From contig CALCDK010000075.1 of the NCBI GenBank assembly GCA_937900605.1, positions 1-42,156 of the forward strand: a DNA stretch of 42,156 bases. Direction: 5' to 3'. The notes beneath the pieces were generated by a model, which had not been told where the DNA came from, made no database searches, and was given only the letters and a program-made list of their open reading frames with translations. Source of the DNA: an uncultured Olsenella sp. GTDB lineage: Bacteria > Actinomycetota > Coriobacteriia > Coriobacteriales > Atopobiaceae. Positions 24,402-32,000 of this stretch are shown piece by piece; positions within the stretch are counted from its first letter, which is position 1, and each line of letters begins with the position of its first letter. Made by a program: the position numbers and the translations under genes.

Positions 24402-25568
24402 ATGTTCGAGTTCGACACCGACAAGCTCACCTCGATGGGCGCCCAGATCACCACCGCGGAGATCAAGCAGCAGCCCGAGCTGTGGCTCGACACCCTCGAC
24501 ATCTACAAGGAGAACCTCGAGGCCATCGAGAAGTTCCTCGCCGAGGCCCGCGCCATGGGTGACGGCCGCCTGAGCGTCGTCTTCACCGGCGCCGGCACCT
24601 CCGACTACGTCGGCGACACCGTGGCCCCCTACCTGCGCCACGCCGGCGACACCAAGCTCTACGACTTCAAGCCCATCGCCACCACGGACATCGTGTCCGC
24701 CCCGCGCGACTTCCTGAACCCCGACGAGCCCACCGTCGTCGTCTCCTTCGCCCGTTCCGGCAACAGCCCCGAGTCCCTGGCCGCCGTCCAGGTCGCCAAG
24801 ACCTTCGTCCGCAACGTGAAGTTCCTCAACATCACCTGCGCTCCCGAGGGCAAGCTCGCCGTCGAGTCCGCCGACGACCCCAACGCCCTGACGCTGCTCA
24901 TCCCGCGCGCCAACGACAAGGGCTTCGCCATGACCGGCTCCTACAGCTGCATGACCCTGCTCTCCACCCTCATCTTCGACGCCGCCTCCCTCGAGGAGAA
25001 GACCGCCTGGGTCGAGTGCGCCGCCAAGATGGGCGAGCAGGTCGTCGCCCGTGAGGACCAGGTCGCCGAGTACCTCTCCGGCGACTTCAACCGCGTGACC
25101 TACCTGGGCTCCGGCTCCTTCGTCGGCCTGGCCCAGGAGGCCCAGCTCAAGATCCTCGAGCTCGCCCACGGCCTGGTCGCCACCTCCTGGGACTCCTGCA
25201 TGGGCTACCGCCACGGGCCCAAGTCCTTCGTCGACGACAAGACCCTCGTCTTCGTCTTCGTCAACAACGACGCGTACACCCGCCAGTACGACATCGACAT
25301 CCTCGACGAGATCGCCGGCGACAAGATCGCCGAGCGCGTCGTGGCCGTCCAGCAGTCCGCTGACGCCAACTTCGAGGGCGACTCCTTCTGCTTCGAGGAC
25401 TTCGAGGCCCTGCCCGAGGCTTACCTCGCCCTCCCGTTCGTGATGTTCGCCCAGGCCATCTCCCTGCTCAACTCCGTGCGCGTGGGCAACACGCCCGACA
25501 CGCCGAGCCCCACCGGCACCGTGAACCGCGTCGTCAAGGGCGTCACCATCCACCCCTTCGAGGCTTGA
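24402..25568 (+). CDS. agaS: AgaS-like sugar isomerase/deaminase (double SIS)
   Basis: A 388-residue cytoplasmic enzyme with two SIS domains (about 45-190 and 215-370). Motifs: FTGAGTSDYVGD, VVSFARSGNSPES, and GYRHGPKSFV with the catalytic Glu/His region of the AgaS group. AgaS converts galactosamine-6-phosphate to tagatose-6-phosphate plus ammonia; some relatives act on glucosamine-6-phosphate. The neighbouring PfkB kinase and deacetylase favour the galactosamine route, but GlcN-6-P deaminase cannot be excluded. ATG 24402 follows AAAGGAGCAAG. Ends in a stem-loop. Confidence 0.88.
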   Translation: MFEFDTDKLTSMGAQITTAEIKQQPELWLDTLDIYKENLEAIEKFLAEARAMGDGRLSVVFTGAGTSDYVGDTVAPYLRHAGDTKLYDFKPIATTDIVSAPRDFLNPDEPTVVVSFARSGNSPESLAAVQVAKTFVRNVKFLNITCAPEGKLAVESADDPNALTLLIPRANDKGFAMTGSYSCMTLLSTLIFDAASLEEKTAWVECAAKMGEQVVAREDQVAEYLSGDFNRVTYLGSGSFVGLAQEAQLKILELAHGLVATSWDSCMGYRHGPKSFVDDKTLVFVFVNNDAYTRQYDIDILDEIAGDKIAERVVAVQQSADANFEGDSFCFEDFEALPEAYLALPFVMFAQAISLLNSVRVGNTPDTPSPTGTVNRVVKGVTIHPFEA

Positions 25569-25619
25569 CGCTGACGTCAGGTCATAGTGTCAACCCCGCG
25601 CTCAGTCGCCGAGATTTGA

Positions 25620-25650
25620 CGCCCGCCCGCACGGTTTGCTCGGGCGGGCG
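25620..25650 (+). terminator. Stem-loop between agaS and nagA
   Basis: 10-bp stem CGCCCGCCCG / CGGGCGGGCG with an 11-base loop and no T run beyond TCCGTG. It separates agaS from nagA, which has its own operator-like site, so transcription may partly stop here. Confidence 0.6.
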
Positions 25651-25666
25651 TCCGTGCATGTGACAC

Positions 25667-25682
25667 GCTGGGTGTGACCAGA
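25667..25682 (+). promoter_or_regulatory. DasR/NagR-like operator 2
   Basis: GCTGGGTGTGACCAGA keeps the CTGG and ACCAG arms of the ACTGGTCTAGACCAGT consensus in the correct spacing. It is 33 bases before the nagA start, suggesting that nagA has its own promoter under the same GntR regulator. Confidence 0.55.
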
Positions 25683-25715
25683 CACCGCACCGCTCGAGAC
25701 CAGAGGAGATTCATC

Positions 25716-26882
25716 ATGAGCACCTTTGCCATCAGGGCCGACCGATTCGTTCTTCCGGGCGCCACCATGCAGGGAGGCTACCTCACCGTGACCGACGGCG
25801 TCTTCGGAAGCTGGTCGGCGGAGGAGCCCGACTGCGAGATTCGCGACCTCACGGGCTGCACCGTGGCCCCCGGCCTCGTGGACACGCACATCCACGGCTT
25901 CTTCAACCACGCCACCACCGACCGCGAGGCGGAGGGCATCAACGCCTCGAGCCTCGAGCTCGCCCGTCGCGGCACCACCTGCTGGCTTCCGACCACCTTC
26001 ACCGAGTCGATCGATCAGATCGCGGGCTCCTGCGCCGCGATCGCCAAGGCCGACGAGAGCCGCGGCGACGACTTCCTCGGCGCGCGCATCGGCGGCATCT
26101 ACCTCGAGGGCCCCTTCTTCACGATGAAGCACGTGGGCGCCCAGAACCCCGCCTACCTCATCGACCCCTCCGTCGAGGTGTTCGAGGGCTGGCAGGAGGC
26201 GGCGGGCGGTCGCATCGTCAAGAGCGCGCTCGCCGCGGAGCGCGACGGCGCCTGCCCGTACTGCGCGGCGCTCGACGCGATGGGCGTGGTGACCTCCATC
26301 GGCCACTCCGACGCCACATACGACCAGACCCTCGCCGCCGTGAACGCCGGCGCGAGCTGCTTCGTGCACACCTACAACGGGCAGCGCGGGCTTCACCACC
26401 GCGACCCCGGCGTGACCGGCGCGGCCATGACCACCAAGAACACCTACGCCGAGATCATCTGTGACGGTCGCCACGTCGTGCCCGCCGCCATCAAGGCGCT
26501 CGTGGACGCCAAGGGCTGGGAGCACACGGTGCTGATCACGGACTGCCTGGGCTGCGGCGGCATGCCGGAGGGCGACTACATGTCCGGCGGCCTGCCCGTG
26601 GTCATGAAGGGCGGGCTGTGCTACCTCAGGAACGAGGACGGCACCACCGGCTCCATCGCGGGCTCGGTCCTCACGCTGGCCGAGGGCGTCAAGAACATGG
26701 TGGACTGGCAGATCGTGACGGCGGACCAGGCCATTCGCATGGCCACCGAGGTCGCGGCCCGCTCCGCGCGCATCGACGACCGTTTCGGCTTCATCAAGCC
26801 GGGCAGGCTCGCCGACATGACGGTCTTCAACGCGGACATGACGCTCGCGACCACCTTCGTCGGCGGCGTCGAGGTCAAGTAG
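25716..26882 (+). CDS. nagA: N-acetylhexosamine-6-phosphate deacetylase (NagA/AgaA)
   Basis: Cytoplasmic metal-dependent amidohydrolase removing acetate from GlcNAc-6-P or GalNAc-6-P. 388 residues, normal for the family. Metal and substrate residues are in place: DTHIHG (His58, His60), YLEGPFF (Glu131), IGHSDA (His197), FVHTYNG (His218) and catalytic Asp276 in LITDCLG. ATG 25716 has AGAGGAGATTC upstream; an in-frame GTG start at 25674 would place the operator inside the gene. Supplies the amino-sugar phosphate for AgaS. By context it may be AgaA rather than NagA. Confidence 0.93.
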   Translation: MSTFAIRADRFVLPGATMQGGYLTVTDGVFGSWSAEEPDCEIRDLTGCTVAPGLVDTHIHGFFNHATTDREAEGINASSLELARRGTTCWLPTTFTESIDQIAGSCAAIAKADESRGDDFLGARIGGIYLEGPFFTMKHVGAQNPAYLIDPSVEVFEGWQEAAGGRIVKSALAAERDGACPYCAALDAMGVVTSIGHSDATYDQTLAAVNAGASCFVHTYNGQRGLHHRDPGVTGAAMTTKNTYAEIICDGRHVVPAAIKALVDAKGWEHTVLITDCLGCGGMPEGDYMSGGLPVVMKGGLCYLRNEDGTTGSIAGSVLTLAEGVKNMVDWQIVTADQAIRMATEVAARSARIDDRFGFIKPGRLADMTVFNADMTLATTFVGGVEVK

Positions 26883-26890
26883 GGGGGACC

Positions 26891-27604
26891 ATGACGAGCA
26901 CGGCTGAGCGTTTCAAGGCGGAGGTGCTGCGCAGGCTCGACACGGTCATCGACGGCCAGGAGGACGCGCTCCACGAGGCCGCGACCATCTTTGCCGACAC
27001 CATCGAGCGGGGAGGCATCATCCGCGCCTTTGGCTCCGGTCACAGCCACGCCAACGCGCTCGAGATCTGCGGGCGCGCGGGCGGCTACATCCAGACCAAG
27101 GTGGTGCGCGAGCCCGCATGGGGCATCTACGAGATGATTGACGGCGTGGGGGACCAGTTCTGGCTCAAGCTCGACCTGCGCCCCGAGGACTGCCTCGTCG
27201 TGATCTCGAACTCCGGCCGTAATCCGCTGCCGGTCGAGCTGGCCCTTCACGCCCGCGAGGCCGGCGTGAAGGTCATCGCGGTGACGGCGCGCGAGGTCTC
27301 CGCCGCGGGCACCTCGCGCTCCAAGACCGGAAAGCGCCTCTTCGAGTGCGCCGACGTGGTGCTCGACAACAAGTCCTCGTTCGGCGACGCGGCGCTCGAG
27401 GTCGAGGGGATTCCCACGCGCGTGGGCGGCACCTCGCTCTACACCGGCTGCCTCCTCCTCGACTGCGCCGTCATGGAGTCGCTCGACATCCTGGTCGAGC
27501 GCGGCGTCCAGCCGCCGCTGTTCATGAGCGCCAACGTCGACGGCGGCCCTGAGTTCAACCAGCGCCTCCTCGACAGGTTCAAGGACCGCCTGGCGGAGTA
27601 CTAG
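26891..27604 (+). CDS. UPF0309-type SIS-domain protein
   Basis: A 237-residue single-SIS protein of the phosphosugar isomerase fold. N-terminal helices, then GIIRAFGSGHSHANALEI and VVISNSGRNPLPVELAL, the two phosphosugar-binding loops; GIPTRVGGTSLY follows. It resembles the UPF0309 group, whose activity is not established. It starts nine bases after nagA (AGGGGGGACC as ribosome-binding site), so it belongs to the amino-sugar operon and may act on, or sense, a 6-phosphorylated amino sugar. It lacks a helix-turn-helix, so is not a regulator. Confidence 0.82.
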   Translation: MTSTAERFKAEVLRRLDTVIDGQEDALHEAATIFADTIERGGIIRAFGSGHSHANALEICGRAGGYIQTKVVREPAWGIYEMIDGVGDQFWLKLDLRPEDCLVVISNSGRNPLPVELALHAREAGVKVIAVTAREVSAAGTSRSKTGKRLFECADVVLDNKSSFGDAALEVEGIPTRVGGTSLYTGCLLLDCAVMESLDILVERGVQPPLFMSANVDGGPEFNQRLLDRFKDRLAEY

Positions 27605-27996
27605 CTCACGTGTGGCCGTGCCCGGGCGTCGCTACCCCGCCCGGGTCACGGCCCGGCACCGCCCGTCGCCTGCCGCCCGCACCCCCGCCTGCCGCCCGCA
27701 CAATTCCTAAATTGTGCGGGCGGCGGCGTACATTGGGAGCATTTCTTATCCGAGGAAGCGCCCTCAACAGGCCCTTTGCCCGGCGACGCTCCCTGATTCC
27801 CACACAATTCCGAGATTGTGCGACCCGGGCCCGAAGAAGCTGCCGGCTGACGCGCAATCCGGCTCAACGTGCCACCCGCTTCAGGATGCGATTCCGAACG
27901 GACGCGACGTCCTGACAGCGGCGTCGCTACAGAAGGGCGCCCGGCGGCGTGCGGCCACCGGGCGCCAAATCGCGCGTGGAGAAGAACCTCGGCTCG
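27605..27996. other. Gene-free region with nested palindromes
   Basis: 392 bp without a credible gene. It holds an 11-bp perfect hairpin CCCGCACAATT (27695-27705) / AATTGTGCGGG (27710-27720), an inverted pair GGGAGC (27735-27740) / GCTCCC (27788-27793), and a second CACAAT (27803-27808) / ATTGTG (27815-27820) palindrome. The first hairpin, about 90 bases after the SIS gene stop, could act as a terminator but lacks a T run. AT content here is higher than in the surrounding DNA. Confidence 0.75.
27936..27971 (-). terminator. Terminator hairpin after lacB remnant
   Basis: GGCGCCCGG (27936-27944) / CCGGGCGCC (27958-27966), a 9-bp perfect stem. On the minus strand it is followed by CTTCTGT and lies about 30 bases after the lacB stop. 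Confidence 0.65.
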
Positions 27997-28464
27997 CTAG
28001 TCGTGATACTCGCCGCGGTCCCACTTCTCGAGGAACTCGTCGAAGAAGTGCGGGTCGGCCTGGGCAGCAGCGTCGCATCCGGCCTCGACGGCGTCGATCT
28101 TCGCGACGAGCGCGTCGCGCTCGGGCGTGGGCTGGTAGCTTGCGGCGAGGAACGCGTCGACGATGTCGGCGATGAGGAACTTGCCGGTGATCTTTCCGCC
28201 GAAGCCGATGACGTTAGCGTTCAGGCACTCACGTGCGTGCACCGCGGTGGACATGTCGCGGACGAGCGCGCAGCGGGCGCCCGGGACCTTGTTCACCGAG
28301 TTGGTGATGCCGACCCCCTTGCCGCACATGACGACGCCGGCGTCCGCCTCGCCCGAGGCGACCTTCTCGCCCACCGCCTTGCCGTAGATGGGGTAGTGGG
28401 TGCGGGCATGGTCGTAGGTGCCGCAGTCGATGACGGTGTGGCCGCACGCCTTGAGGTGGTCGGA
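27997..28464 (-). pseudogene. lacB: 5'-truncated lacB (galactose-6-phosphate isomerase subunit)
   Basis: LacB/RpiB-family isomerase converting galactose-6-phosphate to tagatose-6-phosphate together with LacA. The frame reads [19 protein letters not shown] and [12 protein letters not shown] before the conserved [16 protein letters not shown] and [13 protein letters not shown]; 155 codons remain. A normal LacB carries about 19 further residues, including the phosphate-binding start. Those are missing: upstream of codon TCC (28462-28464) the sequence becomes the antisense of a PTS EIID gene. No ATG precedes the conserved part; the first in-frame GTG (28374) would delete 30 more conserved residues. 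No lacA is adjacent. Probably non-functional, or an assembly break. Confidence 0.8.
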
Positions 28465-28466
28465 CC

Positions 28467-29153
28467 TACTGCATCTCTCCGGTCCTCGAGGAGCTCTACA
28501 AGGACGCCCCCAAGGAGGACCGCGTCAACGCGATGAATCGCTACCTCGAATACTTCAACACGCACCCCATCGCCATCCCGTTCATCCTCGGCATCGCCAC
28601 TGCGGTCGAGGAGAACACCGACGAGGAGCACAAGGACACCGTCACCGCGATCAAGACCTCGCTCATGGGCCCCTTCGCCGGCATCGGCGACTCGCTGCTC
28701 AACCTCACGTGGTTCCCGATCGCCGGCTCCATCGGCGCCTCCCTGTGCGTGAGCAACGGCTCCATCATCGGCCCCATCGTCATGTTCCTGCTCATCAACC
28801 TGCTGTACTGGCCGCTCAAGTACTTCGGCCTGCACAAGGGCTACGAGTCCGGCATGGCGCTCGTCGACAAGTTTGGCGTCATGGTCACCGGCGGCCTGAT
28901 CGCCACCACGGTCAAGCTCTCCACGGCCGTCCAGTTTGCCTTCGACGAGGGCTACCCGCTCGTGCTCCAGACCCAGCTCGACTCCGTCTTGCCGTGCCTG
29001 CTGCCGATCATCGTCGCCTTCATCTGCTACCGCCTGCTCAAGAAGGGGCAGGGCAAGAGCTCCGCCCAGATCATCCTCGGCATCATCGCCGTGTGCCTGG
29101 TGCTCTTCGCCCTGAACTACTACATCCCCGGCTTCCCCAAGATCTTCGCGTAG
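28467..29153 (+). pseudogene. 5'-truncated mannose-family PTS EIID
   Basis: Membrane subunit of a mannose/GalNAc-type permease. The frame opens at [18 protein letters not shown], which in intact EIIDs follows about 50 residues ending in a GFAYC-like segment; those residues are absent and an in-frame TGA occurs at 28452-28454. Retained are EYFNTHP (NTEP-like), KTSLMGPFAGIGDSLL (the EIID signature), KYFGLHKGYESG and the C-terminal membrane helix. The first internal ATG (28533) would give a 206-residue protein lacking the N-terminal helix. Followed after 72 bases by a sulfatase gene, so this was once the end of a PTS operon feeding that enzyme. Confidence 0.82.
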
Positions 29154-29171
29154 GAAGCGGACCCTTTCTCG

Positions 29172-29201
29172 GCGCCCCGTCCACCCCTCTGGGCGGGGCG
29201 C
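29172..29201 (+). terminator. Hairpin between EIID remnant and sulfatase 1
   Basis: GCGCCCCG (29172-29179) / CGGGGCGC (29194-29201), followed by TTCGCTCT. It ends 24 bases before the sulfatase start. It may reduce read-through or stabilise the upstream mRNA. Confidence 0.5.
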
Positions 29202-29225
29202 TTCGCTCTAGAGCATGGAGGAGCT

Positions 29226-30740
29226 ATGAGGACCATTCTCGTTCTGATGGACACCCTGCGCCGCGACGCGCTCTCGTGCTACTGCCCGGAGCGCAGCGCC
29301 CGCACTCCTAACCTCGAGGCGTTCTCGCAGGACTCCGTCGTCTTTGACAACCACTGGATCGGCTCTGCGCCGTGCATGCCCGCCCGTCGCGACATCATGT
29401 GCGGTCGCTACAACTTCCTCGAGCGCCCCTGGGGACCCATCGAGCCCTTCGACGTGATGCTCGTCGACCGCCTGCGCGCCGGGGGCGTCTACACCTGCAT
29501 CAAGACGGACCACTGCCACTATGCCCGCACCGGTGGAGAGGGCTACCTGCAGCTCTTCAACACCTGGGAGCTCTTCCGCGGGCAGGAGGGCGACCCGTGG
29601 GTGAGTCGCATCGACGAGCCGGACAACATGCCCGAGACGTTCTACGGGCGCGTGCGCGAGCAGTATCAGAAGAACCGCGAGAAGTGGCCCAACAAGGAGG
29701 ACGTGCCCTCTCCGAGGACCTTCCGCGCCGCGTGCGACTTCATCGACCAGAACGCCGGCGACGACGACTTCTTCCTCATGGTGGAGGCGTTCGACCCGCA
29801 CGAGCCCTTCGACGTGCCCGACAGCTACATGGACGAGTACGGCGGCGCCGGGGAGCTCGACCGCGACTACTTCGAGATTCCGCCCTACCGGCGCGTCTCG
29901 GACACCGACATCCCGGAGGGGGCCGTCGACTACGTGCAGCGTCGCTACAAGGCGCTCGTCACGATGACCGACCACTGGTTCGGCACGCTGATCGACAAGC
30001 TCAAGGAGCGGGACATGTACGAGGGGACCATGGTCATCGTGACCACGGACCATGGCTACTTCCTCGGCAGCCGTGACTACCTCGGCAAGAACTACATGCA
30101 CCTCTACAACGAGATGGCGCACCTGCCCCTCATCGTGAAGTTCCCGAACGGCGAGCGCGCCGGCGAGCGCGCCCACCAGCTCACCCAGGCCATCGACCTC
30201 ATGCCGACGGTGCTCGAGGCGCACGGGTGCCCCGTCCCCAACACGGTCACGGGCACCTCGCTCATGCCGCTCATGAGCAACCCCGAGGCGTCCACGCGCG
30301 AGTACGGCCTCTATGGCGTGCACGCCATGACCGTCAACGTGACCGACGGCCGCTACACCTACTTCCGCGCCCCCGTCCCGGGCAACCAGCCCTGCTACGA
30401 GTACGCGGCGATCCCTCACACCATTCGCAAGAAGATGGGCACCGACTGCGTCGACAAGATCGAGATGGGCCGCTTTCTCACGTGGACCGACTACCCGGTG
30501 TATCGCTTCCCGTGCGCCAAGCCGGCGAACATCGACCAGCGCGAGGACTGCCTCGAGGAGGTCCACGAGACCAAGCTCTTCGACCTCCAGGCGGACTACG
30601 TGCAGGAGCACGACCTCGTCGGGGTCGACGCCGCGGCCGAGGAGCGCATGATAGGGCTGCTGAGGCGCGGCCTCGCCGAGCACGACGCCCCCGCGGAGCA
30701 GCTCGTCCGCCTCGGGCTTGACATGGACGTCAGGTTGTAG
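29226..30740 (+). CDS. Cytoplasmic Cys-type sulfatase 1
   Basis: Type I sulfatase, 504 residues, with no signal peptide (MRTILVLMDTLRRD), so it acts inside the cell. The formylglycine motif is CMPARR with modifiable Cys50; metal-binding residues are in LVLMDTLRRDAL and VTTDHGYFLG. The family GKxxxH role appears in CIKTDHCHYARTGG. Because the motif is C-x-P-x-R and organisms of this type are anaerobic, activation by the neighbouring radical-SAM maturase (30816) is expected. ATG 29226 follows ATGGAGGAGCT. The sulfated sugar is unknown; I would look for a 6-phosphorylated sulfo-sugar imported by the PTS. Intact and full length. Confidence 0.92.
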   Translation: MRTILVLMDTLRRDALSCYCPERSARTPNLEAFSQDSVVFDNHWIGSAPCMPARRDIMCGRYNFLERPWGPIEPFDVMLVDRLRAGGVYTCIKTDHCHYARTGGEGYLQLFNTWELFRGQEGDPWVSRIDEPDNMPETFYGRVREQYQKNREKWPNKEDVPSPRTFRAACDFIDQNAGDDDFFLMVEAFDPHEPFDVPDSYMDEYGGAGELDRDYFEIPPYRRVSDTDIPEGAVDYVQRRYKALVTMTDHWFGTLIDKLKERDMYEGTMVIVTTDHGYFLGSRDYLGKNYMHLYNEMAHLPLIVKFPNGERAGERAHQLTQAIDLMPTVLEAHGCPVPNTVTGTSLMPLMSNPEASTREYGLYGVHAMTVNVTDGRYTYFRAPVPGNQPCYEYAAIPHTIRKKMGTDCVDKIEMGRFLTWTDYPVYRFPCAKPANIDQREDCLEEVHETKLFDLQADYVQEHDLVGVDAAAEERMIGLLRRGLAEHDAPAEQLVRLGLDMDVRL

Positions 30741-30773
30741 TGTCAACTTGTTGTGTCAGCTTGATCACGATGG

Positions 30774-30803
30774 GCGAGGGCCCCGCATCGGTGGGGCCCT
30801 CGC
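30774..30803 (+). promoter_or_regulatory. Perfect hairpin just before maturase start
   Basis: 11-bp perfect stem GCGAGGGCCCC / GGGGCCCTCGC with 8-base loop, no T tract, ending 12 bases before the maturase ATG and touching its G-rich ribosome-binding site. Upstream there is a TGTCAACTTG-TTGTGTCAGC direct-repeat-like stretch (30741-30760). It could be an attenuator or a translation-limiting structure setting low maturase expression. Confidence 0.6.
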
Positions 30804-30815
30804 GCGGGGGTTCGC

Positions 30816-31910
30816 ATGAAGTACATCAGCTTCCTCATAAAGCCGGCGTCGAGCGCCTGCGACATGCGGTGCTCGTACTGCTTCTACCGTGACGTCGCGG
30901 ACCATCGCGTGCACGCGGTGAGGGAGCGGATGAGCGAGCGGACCATGCGCGTGCTCATCGACCGGGCGCTCGCCCTTGGCGACGAAGCCCAGGTGACCTT
31001 TGCGTTCCAGGGCGGCGAGCCCACGCTCGCGGGAATCGAGTTCTTCCGCGCCTTCACGGACTACGTCGACGAGCGGCGCACCAACCAGCACGTGAGCTAC
31101 GCCCTCCAGACCAACGCCCACACGCTCACGCCCGAGTGGGCGGCCCTCTTCCGCGAGCACGGCTTCCTCGTGGGCGTCTCCGTGGACGCGTACCGCGAGC
31201 TGCACGACTCCCTGCGCCGCGACGTGTCGCTCGGCGGCACGCACGCGCGCGTCATGGAGTCGGTGGGGATGCTGCGCGACGCCGGCGTCGACTTCAACGT
31301 CCTCACGGTGCTCTCCGCCCAGCTCGCCCGTCACCCGCAGCGCGTGTTCAAGTTCTATCAGCGCGAGGGGATCGACTACGTCCAGCTCATCCCGTGCCTC
31401 GCCGGCTTCGACGGCGAGGGCGCGGAGTACGCCCTTACGCCGCGCGCGTTCTTCTCGTTCTATAGGACGTTCTTCGACCTGTGGCTTCGTGAGGTCCGCG
31501 CGGGGCACGTGATGTCGGTCGGGCTCTTCGACAACATCATGCAGATGTCGCTGGGCCAGTATCCCCAGGCCTGCGGCATGCTCGGCCGATGCGCCCCGCA
31601 GTTCGTGGTCGAGAGCAACGGCGACGTCTACCCCTGCGACTTCTACGCGCTCGACGAGTACCGCTGCGGGAACGTGCGCGAGGACTCCCTCGAGGCCATG
31701 GCGACCTGCGAGCCCATGCGCGCGTTTCTCGCCGAGCCGAGGAGGCCCTGCTCCGCATGCTCCGACTGCCCCTTCGAGGGCATCTGCCACCGCAACTGCA
31801 AGCGCCTGAACGCGTCCTACTACGATGACGACTACTGCGGCTACCGAGCGTTTCTCGAGCACGCGTACGAGCCCCTTGCGCGCGTGGCCCGCATGCTCGT
31901 GAGTCGATAG
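30816..31910 (+). CDS. Anaerobic sulfatase-maturating enzyme (radical SAM)
   Basis: Radical-SAM protein, 364 residues, that converts the active-site Cys of sulfatases to formylglycine without oxygen. The SAM cluster motif is C15-DMR-C19-SY-C22, followed by FAFQGGEPTLAG. The C-terminal SPASM domain binds two further Fe-S clusters: CAPQFVVESNGDVYPCDFY and CSACSDCPFEGICHRNCK are its cysteine segments. The QGGEP and YPCDF(Y/F) motifs are those of anSME rather than PqqE or other SPASM enzymes. It lies between two Cys-type sulfatase genes, its obvious substrates, with a third 4.6 kb on. ATG 30816; a strong hairpin precedes it. Confidence 0.95.
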   Translation: MKYISFLIKPASSACDMRCSYCFYRDVADHRVHAVRERMSERTMRVLIDRALALGDEAQVTFAFQGGEPTLAGIEFFRAFTDYVDERRTNQHVSYALQTNAHTLTPEWAALFREHGFLVGVSVDAYRELHDSLRRDVSLGGTHARVMESVGMLRDAGVDFNVLTVLSAQLARHPQRVFKFYQREGIDYVQLIPCLAGFDGEGAEYALTPRAFFSFYRTFFDLWLREVRAGHVMSVGLFDNIMQMSLGQYPQACGMLGRCAPQFVVESNGDVYPCDFYALDEYRCGNVREDSLEAMATCEPMRAFLAEPRRPCSACSDCPFEGICHRNCKRLNASYYDDDYCGYRAFLEHAYEPLARVARMLVSR

Positions 31911-31930
31911 GACCGGGACGGGCCCCGCGA

Positions 31931-31982
31931 GGGGGGGGTGCCCGCCCGCCGAGGAAAAAAAAAAAGGGGGGGGGCCCCCCCC
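31931..31982 (+). repeat. Homopolymer cluster G8 ... A11-G9-C8 before sulfatase 2
   Basis: G8 (31931-31938), then after GTGCCCGCCC-type sequence A11 (31955-31965), G9 (31966-31974) and C8 (31975-31982) back to back. The word CCGCCGAGGAAA occurs on both sides of the runs (31948 and 31981). It occupies the 5' leader of sulfatase 2, ending 18 bases before its ATG and directly before the AAAGGAGA ribosome-binding site. Confidence 0.9.
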
Positions 31983-32000
31983 GCCGAGGAAAGGAGACAC

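Noticed and set aside
28293..28835. Minus-strand frame overlapping the EIID remnant and lacB
   Set aside because: It is antisense to clear EIID sequence and is not the LacB frame; kept only as evidence of the junction.
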